A stretch of DNA of 32,208 nucleotides from Enterobacterales bacterium (GTDB lineage: Bacteria; Pseudomonadota; Gammaproteobacteria; Enterobacterales; Enterobacteriaceae), in contig JAATFX010000036.1 of NCBI GenBank assembly GCA_015654925.1, positions 1-32,208 of the forward strand, read 5' to 3'. Position numbers and translations under genes: made by a program. Position 1 is the first letter of the stretch. Every line of letters starts with the position of its first letter. Under the pieces are notes generated by a model. It saw nothing but the letters and a program-made list of their open reading frames with translations, did no database searches and was not told the origin of the DNA. Of this stretch, positions 17,864-26,884 are shown one piece after another.

Positions 17864-17893
17864 AAATACTCAGGCTCCCGTCGGGAGCCTGAG
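17864..17893 (-). terminator. Likely terminator of ydiK
   Basis: CTCAGGCTCCCG (17869-17880) and CGGGAGCCTGAG (17882-17893) form a perfect 12-bp inverted repeat around a single base; in RNA the loop would open to about 5 bases. On the minus strand it follows the ydiK stop by 39 bases and is trailed by TATTTTAC, a short imperfect U-run. Confidence 0.75.
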
Positions 17894-17932
17894 ATTGTGG
17901 CATCATTTGTTTTATTTTCAGTCCTACTAGTA

Positions 17933-19033
17933 TCAGGTGAGATCGCTTAAATGTTTTTCGGGGTCGTGTATTTCCGTCGGCGGCGGCGCTTCATGCACCC
18001 AGGCGAAAATCAGCCGGTAAGATACCGCCAGCACCACCGGCCCGATAAACAGGCCAATCATGCCAAACGCCAGCAACCCGCCGATAACGCCGCACAGCAC
18101 CAGCAGGATCGGCAAGTCCGCGCCCATGCGGATAAATATCGGCCGCAGGATATTATCCAGGGTTCCCACCACGCAGCTCCAAACCAGCAGGACGGTGCCC
18201 CAGGTGGTGTCGCCGCTCCAGTAAAGCCATATCATGGCGGGAATCAGTACCGGTAGCGGGCCTAATTGGGCGATGCAGAGGATAAACATCACAATGGTCA
18301 GAATCGTCGCCAGCGGAATGCCGGAAACCGCCAGCCCGATGCCGCCTAGCACCGACTGCACAATGGCGGTCAGCACCACGCCCAGCGCCACCGCGCGGAT
18401 GGCTTGCGCCGCCAGCAGCACCGAGGCGTCGCCGCGCTCGGCGCCCAGGCGAATGGCAAAATGGCGCACCGCCAGCGCCACGCGCTCGCCCCGGATATAG
18501 AGCAGTACGCTAAATAAAATCATCAGGCCGCAGTGAATCAGGAAACTGCCCACCTGCGCCACCTGGGATAATAGCCAGGTGGCCGATTGGCCGATATACG
18601 GCTGTATCTTATTGACCAGGGGGCCGCCGCCGCCGGAAATCATGGTTTGCCAGCCGGAATATAATTTATGGCCGACCAGGGGCACGTCATGGAGCCAATG
18701 CAGGGTGGGCAACGTCAGGCGATTGGGCTGGGTGGCCCAGGCGATCAGCGGGGCGCTGTTATCGATGACGCTGCTGATCAGAATGGAAACCGGCAGCACA
18801 AACAGCAACAGCAGCAATATGGTCATGACGACCACCGCCAGCGAGCGTCGCCCCCAAAGCAAGTTTTGTAATTTGATCAATAACGGCCAGGTGGCTATGA
18901 CCACCATGCTGGCCCAGGCAAATCCCAGGATAAACGGTTGCACGACCCAAAAGCAGGCCAATGTCATGAGCGCAATAAATGTTACGCTAAACAGCATCCT
19001 TGGCAGATCAAGCAGTTGACGCGGGTAATCCAT
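17933..19033 (-). CDS. ydiK: AI-2E/PerM family membrane protein YdiK
   Basis: This polytopic inner-membrane protein of 366 residues matches E. coli YdiK (370) along its length. It belongs to the AI-2E transporter (PF01594, PerM) family, whose members include autoinducer-2 exporters and Na+/H+ antiporters; the substrate of YdiK is not established. Two N-terminal membrane segments (to about residue 75) precede a soluble-looking region (about 85-150), followed by several more segments. Conserved blocks are VVQPFILGFAWASMVVIATWP, LLAAQAIRAVALGVVLTA, LIPAMIWLYWSGDTTWGTV and FGMIGLFIGPVVLAV (the first quoted from a slightly longer run). An alternative TTG start one codon earlier has slightly better spacing from GAGGTG. 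Confidence 0.92.
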   Translation of the reverse strand: MDYPRQLLDLPRMLFSVTFIALMTLACFWVVQPFILGFAWASMVVIATWPLLIKLQNLLWGRRSLAVVVMTILLLLLFVLPVSILISSVIDNSAPLIAWATQPNRLTLPTLHWLHDVPLVGHKLYSGWQTMISGGGGPLVNKIQPYIGQSATWLLSQVAQVGSFLIHCGLMILFSVLLYIRGERVALAVRHFAIRLGAERGDASVLLAAQAIRAVALGVVLTAIVQSVLGGIGLAVSGIPLATILTIVMFILCIAQLGPLPVLIPAMIWLYWSGDTTWGTVLLVWSCVVGTLDNILRPIFIRMGADLPILLVLCGVIGGLLAFGMIGLFIGPVVLAVSYRLIFAWVHEAPPPTEIHDPEKHLSDLT

Positions 19034-19344
19034 CAAAAAGTTTTCACCTCAGTTAACAGGCTGGTCAAAGCGGTATGACATAGAGCGGCAAAAGTAAATC
19101 CGTTCGTCAGCAACAGCCATAATAATGCGTTATTTCACGGTTTTTTGACAGACCGGCGCAAAAAGTTTAACCCGGGGGCGCGGGAACATGCGCTCCGGGG
19201 CGTCAGGGCGCTAACCTAGCATAGGCGAAGATTTTTCTTCGGCAACGGCGCACGACAAAAAGAAATATGATAAAACAATCATACGCACCCTCAAAAAACC
19301 GTGATGCCGAACCCATTCATCATCGAACAGCAGGCCCAGAGTTA
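19034..19344. promoter_or_regulatory. Divergent ydiK-ydiJ intergenic region
   Basis: This region should hold both promoters. On the plus strand TTGACA at 19145-19150 is a perfect -35; TTTAAC at 19166-19171 or TTAACC one base on is a poor -10 at 15-16 bases, so a ydiJ promoter here is only suggestive. I see no RNA gene or long repeat. An in-frame ATG at 19267 would extend ydiJ by 26 residues without family match. Confidence 0.35.
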
Positions 19345-22300
19345 ATGATCCCACAGATTTCGCAGGCGCCGGGACTGGCGCAGCCGGTAATTGATTTTAT
19401 CAACACCCTCAAACTCAGCGGCTTTACCGGCGACACGGCCACCACCTATGCCGACCGGCTCACCATGGCCACCGATAACAGCATTTACCAGTTGTTGCCC
19501 GACGCGGTGGTCTTTCCGCGCCATACCGCCGATGTGGCGCTGATTAGCCGTCTGGCTAACGACCCGCGTTTCGCCGCGCTGACGTTTACCCCGCGCGGCG
19601 GCGGCACCGGCACCAATGGCCAGGCGCTTAATACCGGCATCGTCGTGGATATGTCGCGCTATATGAACCGCATCCTGGAAGTGGATGCGCGGCAGGGTTG
19701 GGTCAGGGTCGAGGCGGGGGTGATCAAAGACCAGCTCAACGAGTACTTGCGCCCGCTGGGCTATTTTTTCGCCCCCGAGTTGTCTACCAGTAATCGCGCC
19801 ACCCTGGGCGGGATGATCAATACCGATGCGTCGGGGCAGGGTTCGCTGGTCTATGGCAAAACCTCCGATCATGTCCTGGGCATCCGGGCGGTGCTGATGG
19901 GCGGCGAGCTGCTCGATACCCAGGCGATGCCTACCGCCCAGGCGGAGCAATTGGCCGCGCAGGATAATCTGGTCGGGCGGATTTATCGCACGGTGCTGGA
20001 ACGCTGCCGGGAGCAGCGCGGGCTAATTCTGGAAAAATTCCCCAAGCTGAACCGGTTTCTCACCGGCTACGATTTACGCCATGTCTATAGCGACGACCTG
20101 CAAACTTTTGACCTGACGCGCATTCTGACCGGCTCCGAAGGCACCCTGGCGTTTATTACCGAGGCCCGCCTGGATATCACCCCGCTGCCCAAAGTGCGCC
20201 GGCTGGTGAATGTGAAATATGATTCGTTTAATTCGGCGCTGCGCAATGCGCCTTTTATGCTGCGTGCCCATGCGCTTTCGGTTGAAACGGTGGACTCGAC
20301 GGTGCTGAACCTGGCGCGGGAAGATATCGTCTGGCACTCGGTGCGCGATTTGATTGCGGATGTGCCGGGGCGTGAGGTGCTGGGGCTGAATATTGTGGAA
20401 TTCGCCGGCGACGATGCCGAACTTATCGGGCGCCAGCTCGCCGATCTTTGCCTGGGGCTTGATAATCTGATGGCGCAGGGGCAAGACGGCGTGATCGGCT
20501 ATCAAATCTGCGATCGATTGGCCGGCATCGAAAGAATTTACGCCATGCGCAAAAAAGCGGTGGGACTGCTGGGCAACAGCAAGGGCAGCGCCAAGCCGAT
20601 TCCCTTCGCTGAGGATACCTGCGTACCCCCTGAGCATTTAGCCGATTATATCAACGAGTTCCGTCAATTGCTGGATGATAATCATCTTAGTTATGGCATG
20701 TTTGGCCATGTGGACGCCGGGGTGCTCCATGTGCGTCCGGCGCTGGATATGTGCGATCCGGAGCAGGAAATGGTGATGAAGCGGCTGTCGGATAGCATCG
20801 TGGCGCTTACCGCCAAATATGGCGGCCTGCTATGGGGCGAGCACGGCAAAGGTTTTCGCGCCGAATACAGCCCGGCGTTTTTCGGCGACGTCCTTTATCA
20901 CGAATTGCGGCTGATCAAATCGGCCTTCGATGCTGGTAACCGGCTGAATCCCGGAAAAATTTGTTCCCCGGTGGATAGCATGGCGCCGATGAAAACCATC
21001 GATGCGGTCAAACGCGGCACCTACGACCGGCAAATTCCGCTGGCGGTGCGCGGTTCTTTTCGCGGCGCGCTGGATTGCAACGGTAATGGCCTATGTTTTA
21101 ATTTTGACGCCCGCAGCCCCATGTGCCCCTCGATGAAAATTACCGGCAATCGTATTCATTCCCCCAAAGGCCGCGCCACCCTGGTGCGGGAATGGCTGCG
21201 TTTGCTGGCGGAGCAGGGGGTCGATCCGCTGTTGCTGGAGAAAAACCTGCCGACCGGCATGGCCACGCTGCGCGATCTGGTCAGCCGAACGCGCAACAGC
21301 CTGCGGGCGGCGAGCGGCGAGTACGATTTTTCCCACGAAGTTAAAATGGCCATGTCCGGCTGCCTGGCCTGTAAAGCCTGTTCAACCCAATGTCCGATAA
21401 AAATAGACGTGCCGGGTTTCCGCTCCCGTTTTCTCCAGCTCTATCACACGCGTTATCTGCGCCCGGTGCGCGATCATTTGGTGGCGGGCGTGGAAGGTTA
21501 TGCGCCGCTGATGGCCCGCGCCCCGCGGCTGTTTAACTTTTTCCTTAAACAACCGTGGCTGCGGGAACTCAGCCGCGCGCGCATCGGCATGGTGGATTTG
21601 CCGCTGCTGTCCGCGCCTCCGTTACGCGCCCGCCTGTCCGGCCGGCGGACAAGCGGGGTGACCCTTGAGCAACTGGAGCGGATGAGCGCCGGCCAGCGGC
21701 GGGATTATGTTTTGATCGTACAGGACCCCTTCACCAGTTTTTATGATGCAGGCGTGGTCGCCGATTTTGTCCTGCTGGTGGAAAAACTGGGATATCGACC
21801 GGTATTGCTGCCGTTTTCGCCCAATGGCAAAGCCCAGCATATCAAGGGCTTTTTACAGCGCTTCGCCAAAACCGCCGCCAAAACCGCCGATTTCCTTAAT
21901 CGCACCGCGCGTCTGGGCCTGCCGATGGTCGGGGTGGACCCGGCGCTGGTGCTTTGCTATCGCGACGAATACCGCGAGATACTCGCCGACGCCCGCGGGG
22001 ATTTCAAGGTGCTGCTGGTACATGAATGGCTTATGACGCTGCCGGCGGGCGGCGCGGCGGCGCCTTTGGAAGCCGCGCCTGCGCTCTTATCGGCACCGGC
22101 GCGGTCATCAGTGACGGTGTCACCTGACGCGACCGCCCAGCCTGCTTTAGCGGCCTCCGCCGCGGCGGCTGAAGTGGAAATCACTCGACCGGCCGGACCA
22201 CAGTCAGCGACGACGCAAACCCTTTCCGCCGTTCCCTGGTATCTGCTTGGCCATTGCACGGAAGCCACCGAATTGCCGGTCAGCGGCCAGCAATGGGCGT

Positions 22301-22554
22301 CCATTTTCGCCCGCTTCGGCGCGACGCTTGAGACCGTGAGCGTCGGCTGTTGCGGCATGGCGGGCACCTACGGCCACGAAAGCGCCAACCTGGAAAACTC
22401 GCGCGGTATTTATGCCCTGTCATGGCAGCAGGCCCTGCAACGCCTGCCGCCCGCCCGCTGCCTGGCCACCGGCTACTCTTGCCGCAGCCAGGTCAAGCGC
22501 ATCGAAGGAAAGGGCATTCGTCATCCGCTACAGGCGCTACTGGAGATCATTTGA
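19345..22554 (+). CDS. ydiJ: FAD/iron-sulfur oxidoreductase YdiJ (D-2-hydroxyglutarate dehydrogenase type)
   Basis: The start at 19345 gives MIPQISQAPG, aligning with E. coli YdiJ, and 1069 residues (E. coli 1018). The N-terminal part is a PCMH/VAO-type FAD-binding domain (FTPRGGGTGTNGQALN, LGGMINTDASGQGSLVYGKTSDH), followed by an FAD-oxidase C-terminal domain with GMFGHVDAGVLHVRPALD and LLWGEHGKGFRAEY. Next is a ferredoxin-like segment with CLACKACSTQCP, and last a CCG-type domain with VGCCGMAGTYGHE. E. coli YdiJ has been reported to oxidise D-2-hydroxyglutarate. A low-complexity Ala/Pro/Ser-rich insert of about 60 residues (about 900-962), much longer than in E. coli, separates the last two regions. 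The stop overlaps the menI start by one base (TGATG), implying coupled translation. Confidence 0.94.
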   Translation: MIPQISQAPGLAQPVIDFINTLKLSGFTGDTATTYADRLTMATDNSIYQLLPDAVVFPRHTADVALISRLANDPRFAALTFTPRGGGTGTNGQALNTGIVVDMSRYMNRILEVDARQGWVRVEAGVIKDQLNEYLRPLGYFFAPELSTSNRATLGGMINTDASGQGSLVYGKTSDHVLGIRAVLMGGELLDTQAMPTAQAEQLAAQDNLVGRIYRTVLERCREQRGLILEKFPKLNRFLTGYDLRHVYSDDLQTFDLTRILTGSEGTLAFITEARLDITPLPKVRRLVNVKYDSFNSALRNAPFMLRAHALSVETVDSTVLNLAREDIVWHSVRDLIADVPGREVLGLNIVEFAGDDAELIGRQLADLCLGLDNLMAQGQDGVIGYQICDRLAGIERIYAMRKKAVGLLGNSKGSAKPIPFAEDTCVPPEHLADYINEFRQLLDDNHLSYGMFGHVDAGVLHVRPALDMCDPEQEMVMKRLSDSIVALTAKYGGLLWGEHGKGFRAEYSPAFFGDVLYHELRLIKSAFDAGNRLNPGKICSPVDSMAPMKTIDAVKRGTYDRQIPLAVRGSFRGALDCNGNGLCFNFDARSPMCPSMKITGNRIHSPKGRATLVREWLRLLAEQGVDPLLLEKNLPTGMATLRDLVSRTRNSLRAASGEYDFSHEVKMAMSGCLACKACSTQCPIKIDVPGFRSRFLQLYHTRYLRPVRDHLVAGVEGYAPLMARAPRLFNFFLKQPWLRELSRARIGMVDLPLLSAPPLRARLSGRRTSGVTLEQLERMSAGQRRDYVLIVQDPFTSFYDAGVVADFVLLVEKLGYRPVLLPFSPNGKAQHIKGFLQRFAKTAAKTADFLNRTARLGLPMVGVDPALVLCYRDEYREILADARGDFKVLLVHEWLMTLPAGGAAAPLEAAPALLSAPARSSVTVSPDATAQPALAASAAAAEVEITRPAGPQSATTQTLSAVPWYLLGHCTEATELPVSGQQWASIFARFGATLETVSVGCCGMAGTYGHESANLENSRGIYALSWQQALQRLPPARCLATGYSCRSQVKRIEGKGIRHPLQALLEII

Positions 22555-23006
22555 TGATTTGGACACGCGCAACATCGCTTGAGGCGCTTAACCGCCTTAA
22601 TGCGGGCACCCTGGTGGAACATCTGGGCATTGTCTTTACCCGGCTGGGCGACGATGAACTGGAGGGGACCATGCCGGTAGATCGCCGCACCCGCCAGCCG
22701 TACGGCCTGCTGCACGGCGGAGCGTCGGTGGTATTGGCCGAATCCCTGGGCTCGGTGGCCGGCTACCTGTGCACCACGGGGAACGATCGGGTCGTCGGGT
22801 TGGATATCAACGCCAACCACCTGCGGGCGGTAAAAGAGGGGGATGTGCGCGGGATATGCCGCGCCATCCGCATCGGCCGTACCCACCAGGTGTGGGAAAT
22901 TCGTCTGCACGATAGCAAAAATCATTTGAGCTGCATCGCACGGCTGACCACGGCGGTGCTATCTGCATCAGGCAAAGCGCCGGCTAAACCGGGTGGCGCC
23001 GATTGA
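22554..23006 (+). CDS. menI: 1,4-dihydroxy-2-naphthoyl-CoA hydrolase MenI (YdiI)
   Basis: This hotdog-fold thioesterase releases 1,4-dihydroxy-2-naphthoate from its CoA ester in menaquinone synthesis. It matches E. coli YdiI (136 residues), with Glu63 in the catalytic HGGASVVLAESLGS block and the CoA-binding VVGLDINANHLRAV. The C-terminus has about 14 extra Ala/Pro/Gly-rich residues. The ATG overlaps the ydiJ stop, as in a two-gene operon. The last 23 bases overlap the 3' end of the convergent MFS gene. Confidence 0.94.
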   Translation: MIWTRATSLEALNRLNAGTLVEHLGIVFTRLGDDELEGTMPVDRRTRQPYGLLHGGASVVLAESLGSVAGYLCTTGNDRVVGLDINANHLRAVKEGDVRGICRAIRIGRTHQVWEIRLHDSKNHLSCIARLTTAVLSASGKAPAKPGGAD

Positions 23007-24189
23007 TGCGCCGTTTCAGGTGCAGTATCAGCAACGCGGCGAGGGCGGCCATCATCGCCGCGCACAGATAAATATACGACATGCCCAGATGGGACATAAT
23101 CAGGCCCGCCGCCGGCCCCGCCAGGCTGAGACCCAAATCGAGGAACGCGGTGTAGGTGCCCAGCGCCGTGCCCTGGTTGGGCGGCGGCACCTGCTTTACC
23201 GCCTCGACCCCCAGTGCCGGGAATACCAGCGAGAATCCGGCGCCGGTCAACAATGCGCCCATACCCGCCACCAGGGGGTTGGGCGCCAGCCAAATCAGCA
23301 GCAGACCCAGGGTTTCGCAGATAAAAGACAGCAGGGAAACATTTAGCCCGCCGTACTTATTAATGGCGTCGCCCGACATCAGCCGCACGCCCACAAAAGC
23401 GGTGCTCATCAACGTCAGTGCGAAGGCGGCCCCCGCCCAGGATCGCTCGGCGTAATAGAGGGTGATAAAACTGACGATGACCCCGAACCCGATGGTACCC
23501 AATCCCAGCCCCAGTCCGAACAGCCAGATTTTGCCCACCACGGTGCTAAAGGCGATACGCTTGCCGGGGGAAATGGACACCGCCGTTTTACGCGCCGCCA
23601 GAAACCAGGCGATGAGAGCCGCCAGCAAAATAAACGCGCCGACGGCGCCAATGCCGCCGAGATCGTTTACATACACCCCCAGCGGCGCGCCGACGGCGAT
23701 GGCCCCGTACGTGGCCACGCCGTTCCATGAAATCACCCGCGCGGTGTGCCTCTGGCCTACGCTGGCTATGCCCCATAACGTGGCGCCGGTACTGGCAAAG
23801 CTTTCACCGACCCCCAGCACCAGCCGCCCGGCGAACAGCAAAGCCAGACTGACCCACGGCAGCGCGTGCGTCCAGGCGGCCAGCCCATAACCCAGGCCGC
23901 TCAGGCTGCAGCAGGCCAAGCCGAACAGCACCACTTTTTTGGGGCCCAGCATATCGGCATAGCGTCCGGCATGAGGGCGGCTGACCAACGTGGCGATATA
24001 CTGGATGCTGATGGCAAAACCCGCGATAACGGTATTAAAGCCCAATTGGGTATGGGTAAAACCGGGAATAATGGCCAGCGGCAGGCCTATGGTCAGGTAG
24101 CAGATGAAAGTAAAAAAAACGATTGGGAGAATGCGTTTATTCAGCTGGCGCGTAGTCAGGACAGGAACGGGGGCAACGGAAGAGGGCAT
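22984..24189 (-). CDS. MFS transporter, YhhS/YfcJ-like
   Basis: This 401-residue hydrophobic protein has the 12-segment MFS layout and the loop 2-3 motif SRPHAGRYADMLGPKK. GRLVLGVGESFASTGATLWG and VISWNGVATYGAIAVGAPLG in the first half, and GAGFSLVFPALGVEAVK with GTALGTYTAFLDLGL in the second, are close to E. coli YhhS and YfcJ (the former UPF0226 group). The substrate is unknown; YhhS has been linked to glyphosate tolerance and arabinose efflux. It sits in the position of E. coli ydiH between menI and suf, where K-12 has no transporter, so it is a local insertion or relocation. I see no strong ribosome-binding site before the ATG. Confidence 0.85.
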   Translation of the reverse strand: MPSSVAPVPVLTTRQLNKRILPIVFFTFICYLTIGLPLAIIPGFTHTQLGFNTVIAGFAISIQYIATLVSRPHAGRYADMLGPKKVVLFGLACCSLSGLGYGLAAWTHALPWVSLALLFAGRLVLGVGESFASTGATLWGIASVGQRHTARVISWNGVATYGAIAVGAPLGVYVNDLGGIGAVGAFILLAALIAWFLAARKTAVSISPGKRIAFSTVVGKIWLFGLGLGLGTIGFGVIVSFITLYYAERSWAGAAFALTLMSTAFVGVRLMSGDAINKYGGLNVSLLSFICETLGLLLIWLAPNPLVAGMGALLTGAGFSLVFPALGVEAVKQVPPPNQGTALGTYTAFLDLGLSLAGPAAGLIMSHLGMSYIYLCAAMMAALAALLILHLKRRINRRHPV

Positions 24190-24488
24190 AGGCTTGGCGA
24201 GTCCGGCACACTAAATTTCCCCCAGCATACCGCACCGCCGCCGCGGTTCACCTATTATAATGCTAAAAATCATTACGACCCGGCAACCGCGGCGCACGCC
24301 GGCCCTGCTCAAACCCCCATTGTGTGATATAATTGTACTATAAATGTAAAAAGCTTTGAGTGAAATCGAGCGCCCAATGGCGGGATAAGCCAGAGACGGG
24401 CGGTTTTATCGCACGGATTGCTTGTGGCAAATGAGAACAGCGGAATAATATGAATATCTATGCGCTGAGAAATGCTTATATTAATAGA

Positions 24489-24504
24489 GATGGTTATCAT
24501 TATC
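24489..24504 (+). promoter_or_regulatory. Fur-box-like site, distal
   Basis: GATGGTTATCATTATC matches 13 of 16 positions of the corresponding part of the Fur consensus (AATGATAATCATTATC). It lies about 400 bases before sufA, far for direct repression of the main suf promoter, and within the 37-codon frame noted for this interval. Confidence 0.5.
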
Positions 24505-24742
24505 AATTGGGGGCGCGTTTTTATGGGCCTTTCCCGCTGATAAACACGGCGCATCTATTTTAAAATGCATAACAAATGCGCAAAACGGGTACGATAAAGT
24601 TGGCCTGTCATAAAAATAGTTTTTTTCGATGAAGTTTTTTTTATTTAGCCGCAATAAGAGTTCTGATATTTATAATAGGGTCTTTATTTGACTTTATTCT
24701 TTAAAATCAAATGAATAAAAAATCATCCCCGCGCCGGATAGC

Positions 24743-24778
24743 GGGACAAACGGTAACAAAACGGTTATTATTATCAGT
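24743..24778 (+). promoter_or_regulatory. Candidate suf promoter with overlapping Fur-box-like site
   Basis: GGGACA (24743-24748) and TATTAT (24767-24772) are 18 bases apart and could be the -35 and -10 of suf. The -10 lies inside GGTTATTATTATCAGT (24763-24778), whose TTATTATTATCA matches the Fur half-palindromes at 10 of 12 positions. Fur repression with iron and derepression on iron starvation would fit E. coli suf. The predicted leader is about 120 bases. Confidence 0.45.
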
Positions 24779-24901
24779 AAACGCTTTTTTAACGCCATTT
24801 TTGGCTATTCCCCTACAAAGGGCAAGGTTGCAGTGGTAATTCATATCACTAACATAGAGAGATTGCTGTTTATCGTCTTGAAACATTGAGAGGTAAGTTT
24901 T

Positions 24902-25273
24902 ATGCAAATGGATACGGTTGAAACGTTTTCATTAGAAGAAAATATATGGCAGGGACTCACCCTAAGCGAGACCGCGGCCAGGCAGATTCATCACCTGATG
25001 GAGCAAAACGCCGCCATGCAGGGATTACGGCTCGGTGTGAAACAATCGGGTTGCGCAGGCTTCGGCTACGTTATGGATGTCGCCACCGACTCGAATGAAG
25101 ACGAATTGGTTTATGAACGCGACGGCGCACGCCTGTATGTACCGCTCAAAGCCATGCCGTTTATCGACGGCACCGAAGTGGATTATGTGCAGGAAGGGCT
25201 GAATCACGTATTTAAATTTAACAATCCCAAAGCTCAGCATGCCTGCGGGTGTGGCGAAAGTTTTGGTCTTTGA
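24902..25273 (+). CDS. sufA: Fe-S cluster assembly A-type carrier SufA
   Basis: SufA receives Fe-S clusters from the SufBC2D scaffold and passes them to apo-proteins. The 123-residue product has the three cluster-ligand cysteines of A-type carriers: Cys51 (KQSGCAGFGY) and Cys115/Cys117 in the C-terminal CGCGESF. GAGAGGTAAG before the ATG is a good ribosome-binding site. It is the first gene of a complete six-gene suf operon, with sufB starting 13 bases after its stop. Confidence 0.97.
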   Translation: MQMDTVETFSLEENIWQGLTLSETAARQIHHLMEQNAAMQGLRLGVKQSGCAGFGYVMDVATDSNEDELVYERDGARLYVPLKAMPFIDGTEVDYVQEGLNHVFKFNNPKAQHACGCGESFGL

Positions 25274-25286
25274 GCGATGAACCATT

Positions 25287-26792
25287 ATGGCACGAAGCAA
25301 TATAGAAACTCCTGAGGCAATCAATGCCGCGCAACCCTGGGAAAAAAGCGAACGTTATAAAGAAGGCTTTTTTACCCAGCTGGTCACCGACGAGTTGGCC
25401 CACGGCATCAGCGAAGATGTGGTGCGGGCGATCTCGGCTAAACGTAATGAGCCGGAGTGGATGCTGGAGTTTCGTCTCGATGCCTACCGCGCCTGGCTGA
25501 AAATGGAAGAACCCCATTGGTTGAAAGCGCATTACAAAAAACTGGATTATAACGAGTACAGCTATTATTCCGCGCCTTCCTGCGGTAGCTGCGACGATAC
25601 CTGCGGCTCGCAGCCCGGGGCGATGCAGCAGCCCGGTATCGAAGCGACCAATAATTATCTGACCAGCGAAGTCGAAAACGCGTTCAACCAGCTTGGCGTG
25701 CCGGTGCGTGAAGGTAGCGAAGTGGCGGTGGACGCCATTTTCGACTCCGTGTCGGTGTCTACCACCTATCGCGACAAACTGGCGAAGCAAGGCATCATCT
25801 TCTGTTCGTTCGGCGAAGCCATCCACGAGCATCCTGAACTGGTGCGCAAGTATCTGGGCAGCGTGGTGCCGCCCAATGACAACTTCTTCGCGGCGCTGAA
25901 CTCGGCGGTCGCTTCCGACGGCACCTTTGTCTATATCCCGAAAGGAGTGCGCTGCCCGATGGAGCTCTCCACCTATTTCCGTATCAATGCGGCGAAAACC
26001 GGCCAGTTCGAGCGCACGATCCTGATTGCCGACGAAGGCAGCTATGTCAGTTATATCGAAGGGTGCTCCGCGCCGGTACGGGATAGCTATCAGCTGCACG
26101 CCGCGGTGGTGGAAGTGATCGCCCATAAAGACGCCGAAGTAAAATATTCCACGGTGCAAAACTGGTTCGCCGGCAGCGAGTCCGAAGGCGGCATCCTGAA
26201 TTTCGTCACCAAGCGCGCGCTGTGTGAAGGCGATAATTCGAAAATGTCCTGGACCCAGTCCGAAACCGGTTCTGCCATCACCTGGAAGTACCCGAGCGTG
26301 ATCCTGCGCGGCGACAATTCCGTGGGCGAGTTTTTCTCGGTAGCCTTGACCAATGGCCGCCAGCAGGCGGATACCGGCACCAAGATGATCCATATCGGCA
26401 AAAACACCCGCTCAACCATTATTTCCAAGGGGATTTCGGCGGGTAAAAGTGAAAACACTTATCGCGGCCTGGTGAAAATCATGCCGAGTGCGACCAATGC
26501 CCGCAACTTTACCCAGTGTGACTCGATGCTGATCGGCAGCGAGAGCGGCGCGCATACCTTCCCCTATGTGGAAGTGCGTAATAATACGGCGCAGCTGGAA
26601 CATGAAGCGACGACGTCGCGCATCGGCGAGGATCAGCTGTTTTATTGCCGCCAGCGCGGCATCAGCGAGGACGATGCCATCTCTATGATCGTCAACGGGT
26701 TCTGTAAGGACGTTTTCTCGGAATTGCCGCTGGAATTCGCCGTCGAGGCGCAAAAATTATTGGCTATCAGCCTTGAGCACAGCGTGGGTTAA
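25287..26792 (+). CDS. sufB: Fe-S cluster scaffold subunit SufB
   Basis: SufB is the scaffold subunit on which clusters are built in the SufBC2D complex; it accepts persulfide sulfur from SufE. The 501-residue protein matches E. coli SufB (495) throughout, differing mainly in the first 20 residues. The N-terminal CGSCDDTC motif, [14 protein letters not shown], and Cys411 in NFTQCDSML (equivalent to E. coli Cys405) are present, along with [19 protein letters not shown] near the C-terminus, which contains the conserved Glu and the SufD-interface residues. sufC begins 92 bases downstream. Confidence 0.97.
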   Translation: MARSNIETPEAINAAQPWEKSERYKEGFFTQLVTDELAHGISEDVVRAISAKRNEPEWMLEFRLDAYRAWLKMEEPHWLKAHYKKLDYNEYSYYSAPSCGSCDDTCGSQPGAMQQPGIEATNNYLTSEVENAFNQLGVPVREGSEVAVDAIFDSVSVSTTYRDKLAKQGIIFCSFGEAIHEHPELVRKYLGSVVPPNDNFFAALNSAVASDGTFVYIPKGVRCPMELSTYFRINAAKTGQFERTILIADEGSYVSYIEGCSAPVRDSYQLHAAVVEVIAHKDAEVKYSTVQNWFAGSESEGGILNFVTKRALCEGDNSKMSWTQSETGSAITWKYPSVILRGDNSVGEFFSVALTNGRQQADTGTKMIHIGKNTRSTIISKGISAGKSENTYRGLVKIMPSATNARNFTQCDSMLIGSESGAHTFPYVEVRNNTAQLEHEATTSRIGEDQLFYCRQRGISEDDAISMIVNGFCKDVFSELPLEFAVEAQKLLAISLEHSVG

Positions 26793-26884
26793 CCGGCCAT
26801 TGGCCGCTTGGCGCGCACCAGCATTTGCTGTCCGCCTGTCAGTCTGAAAAAAGTGGGTCTGAAAAGTCGGGTAAAGGAAAAAAC

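Larger units (their letters stand above)
24190..24901. other. Long AT-rich regulatory region between the MFS gene and sufA
   Basis: About 710 bases hold no gene that I recognise. A 37-codon frame (24450-24563, plus) has weak support and is not called. Two Fur-box-like sites lie at 24489-24504 and 24763-24778. TATAAT at 24671-24676 is a perfect -10 hexamer without a good -35. AATCAAATGAATA at 24705-24717 matches the IHF consensus WATCAANNNNTTR with one mismatch; IHF, OxyR, Fur and IscR control suf in E. coli. E. coli has ydiH and the sRNA gene rydB in this interval; I cannot recognise either. Confidence 0.5.

Noticed and set aside
22521..22925. Minus-strand frame opposite menI
   Set aside because: It is a shadow of menI, which is in an evident operon with ydiJ and has its catalytic Glu.
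24309..24554. 81-codon minus-strand frame in the suf upstream region
   Set aside because: It has no ribosome-binding site or recognised homology, and runs across a Fur-like site in AT-rich intergenic DNA.
24450..24563. 37-codon open frame upstream of suf
   Set aside because: The ribosome-binding sequence is weak, no homology is recognised, and it contains a Fur-like site. It is described under the intergenic region but not called as a gene.
25218..26393. 391-codon minus-strand open frame opposite sufA/sufB
   Set aside because: It is antisense to conserved suf genes and shows only the composition of a shadow frame.
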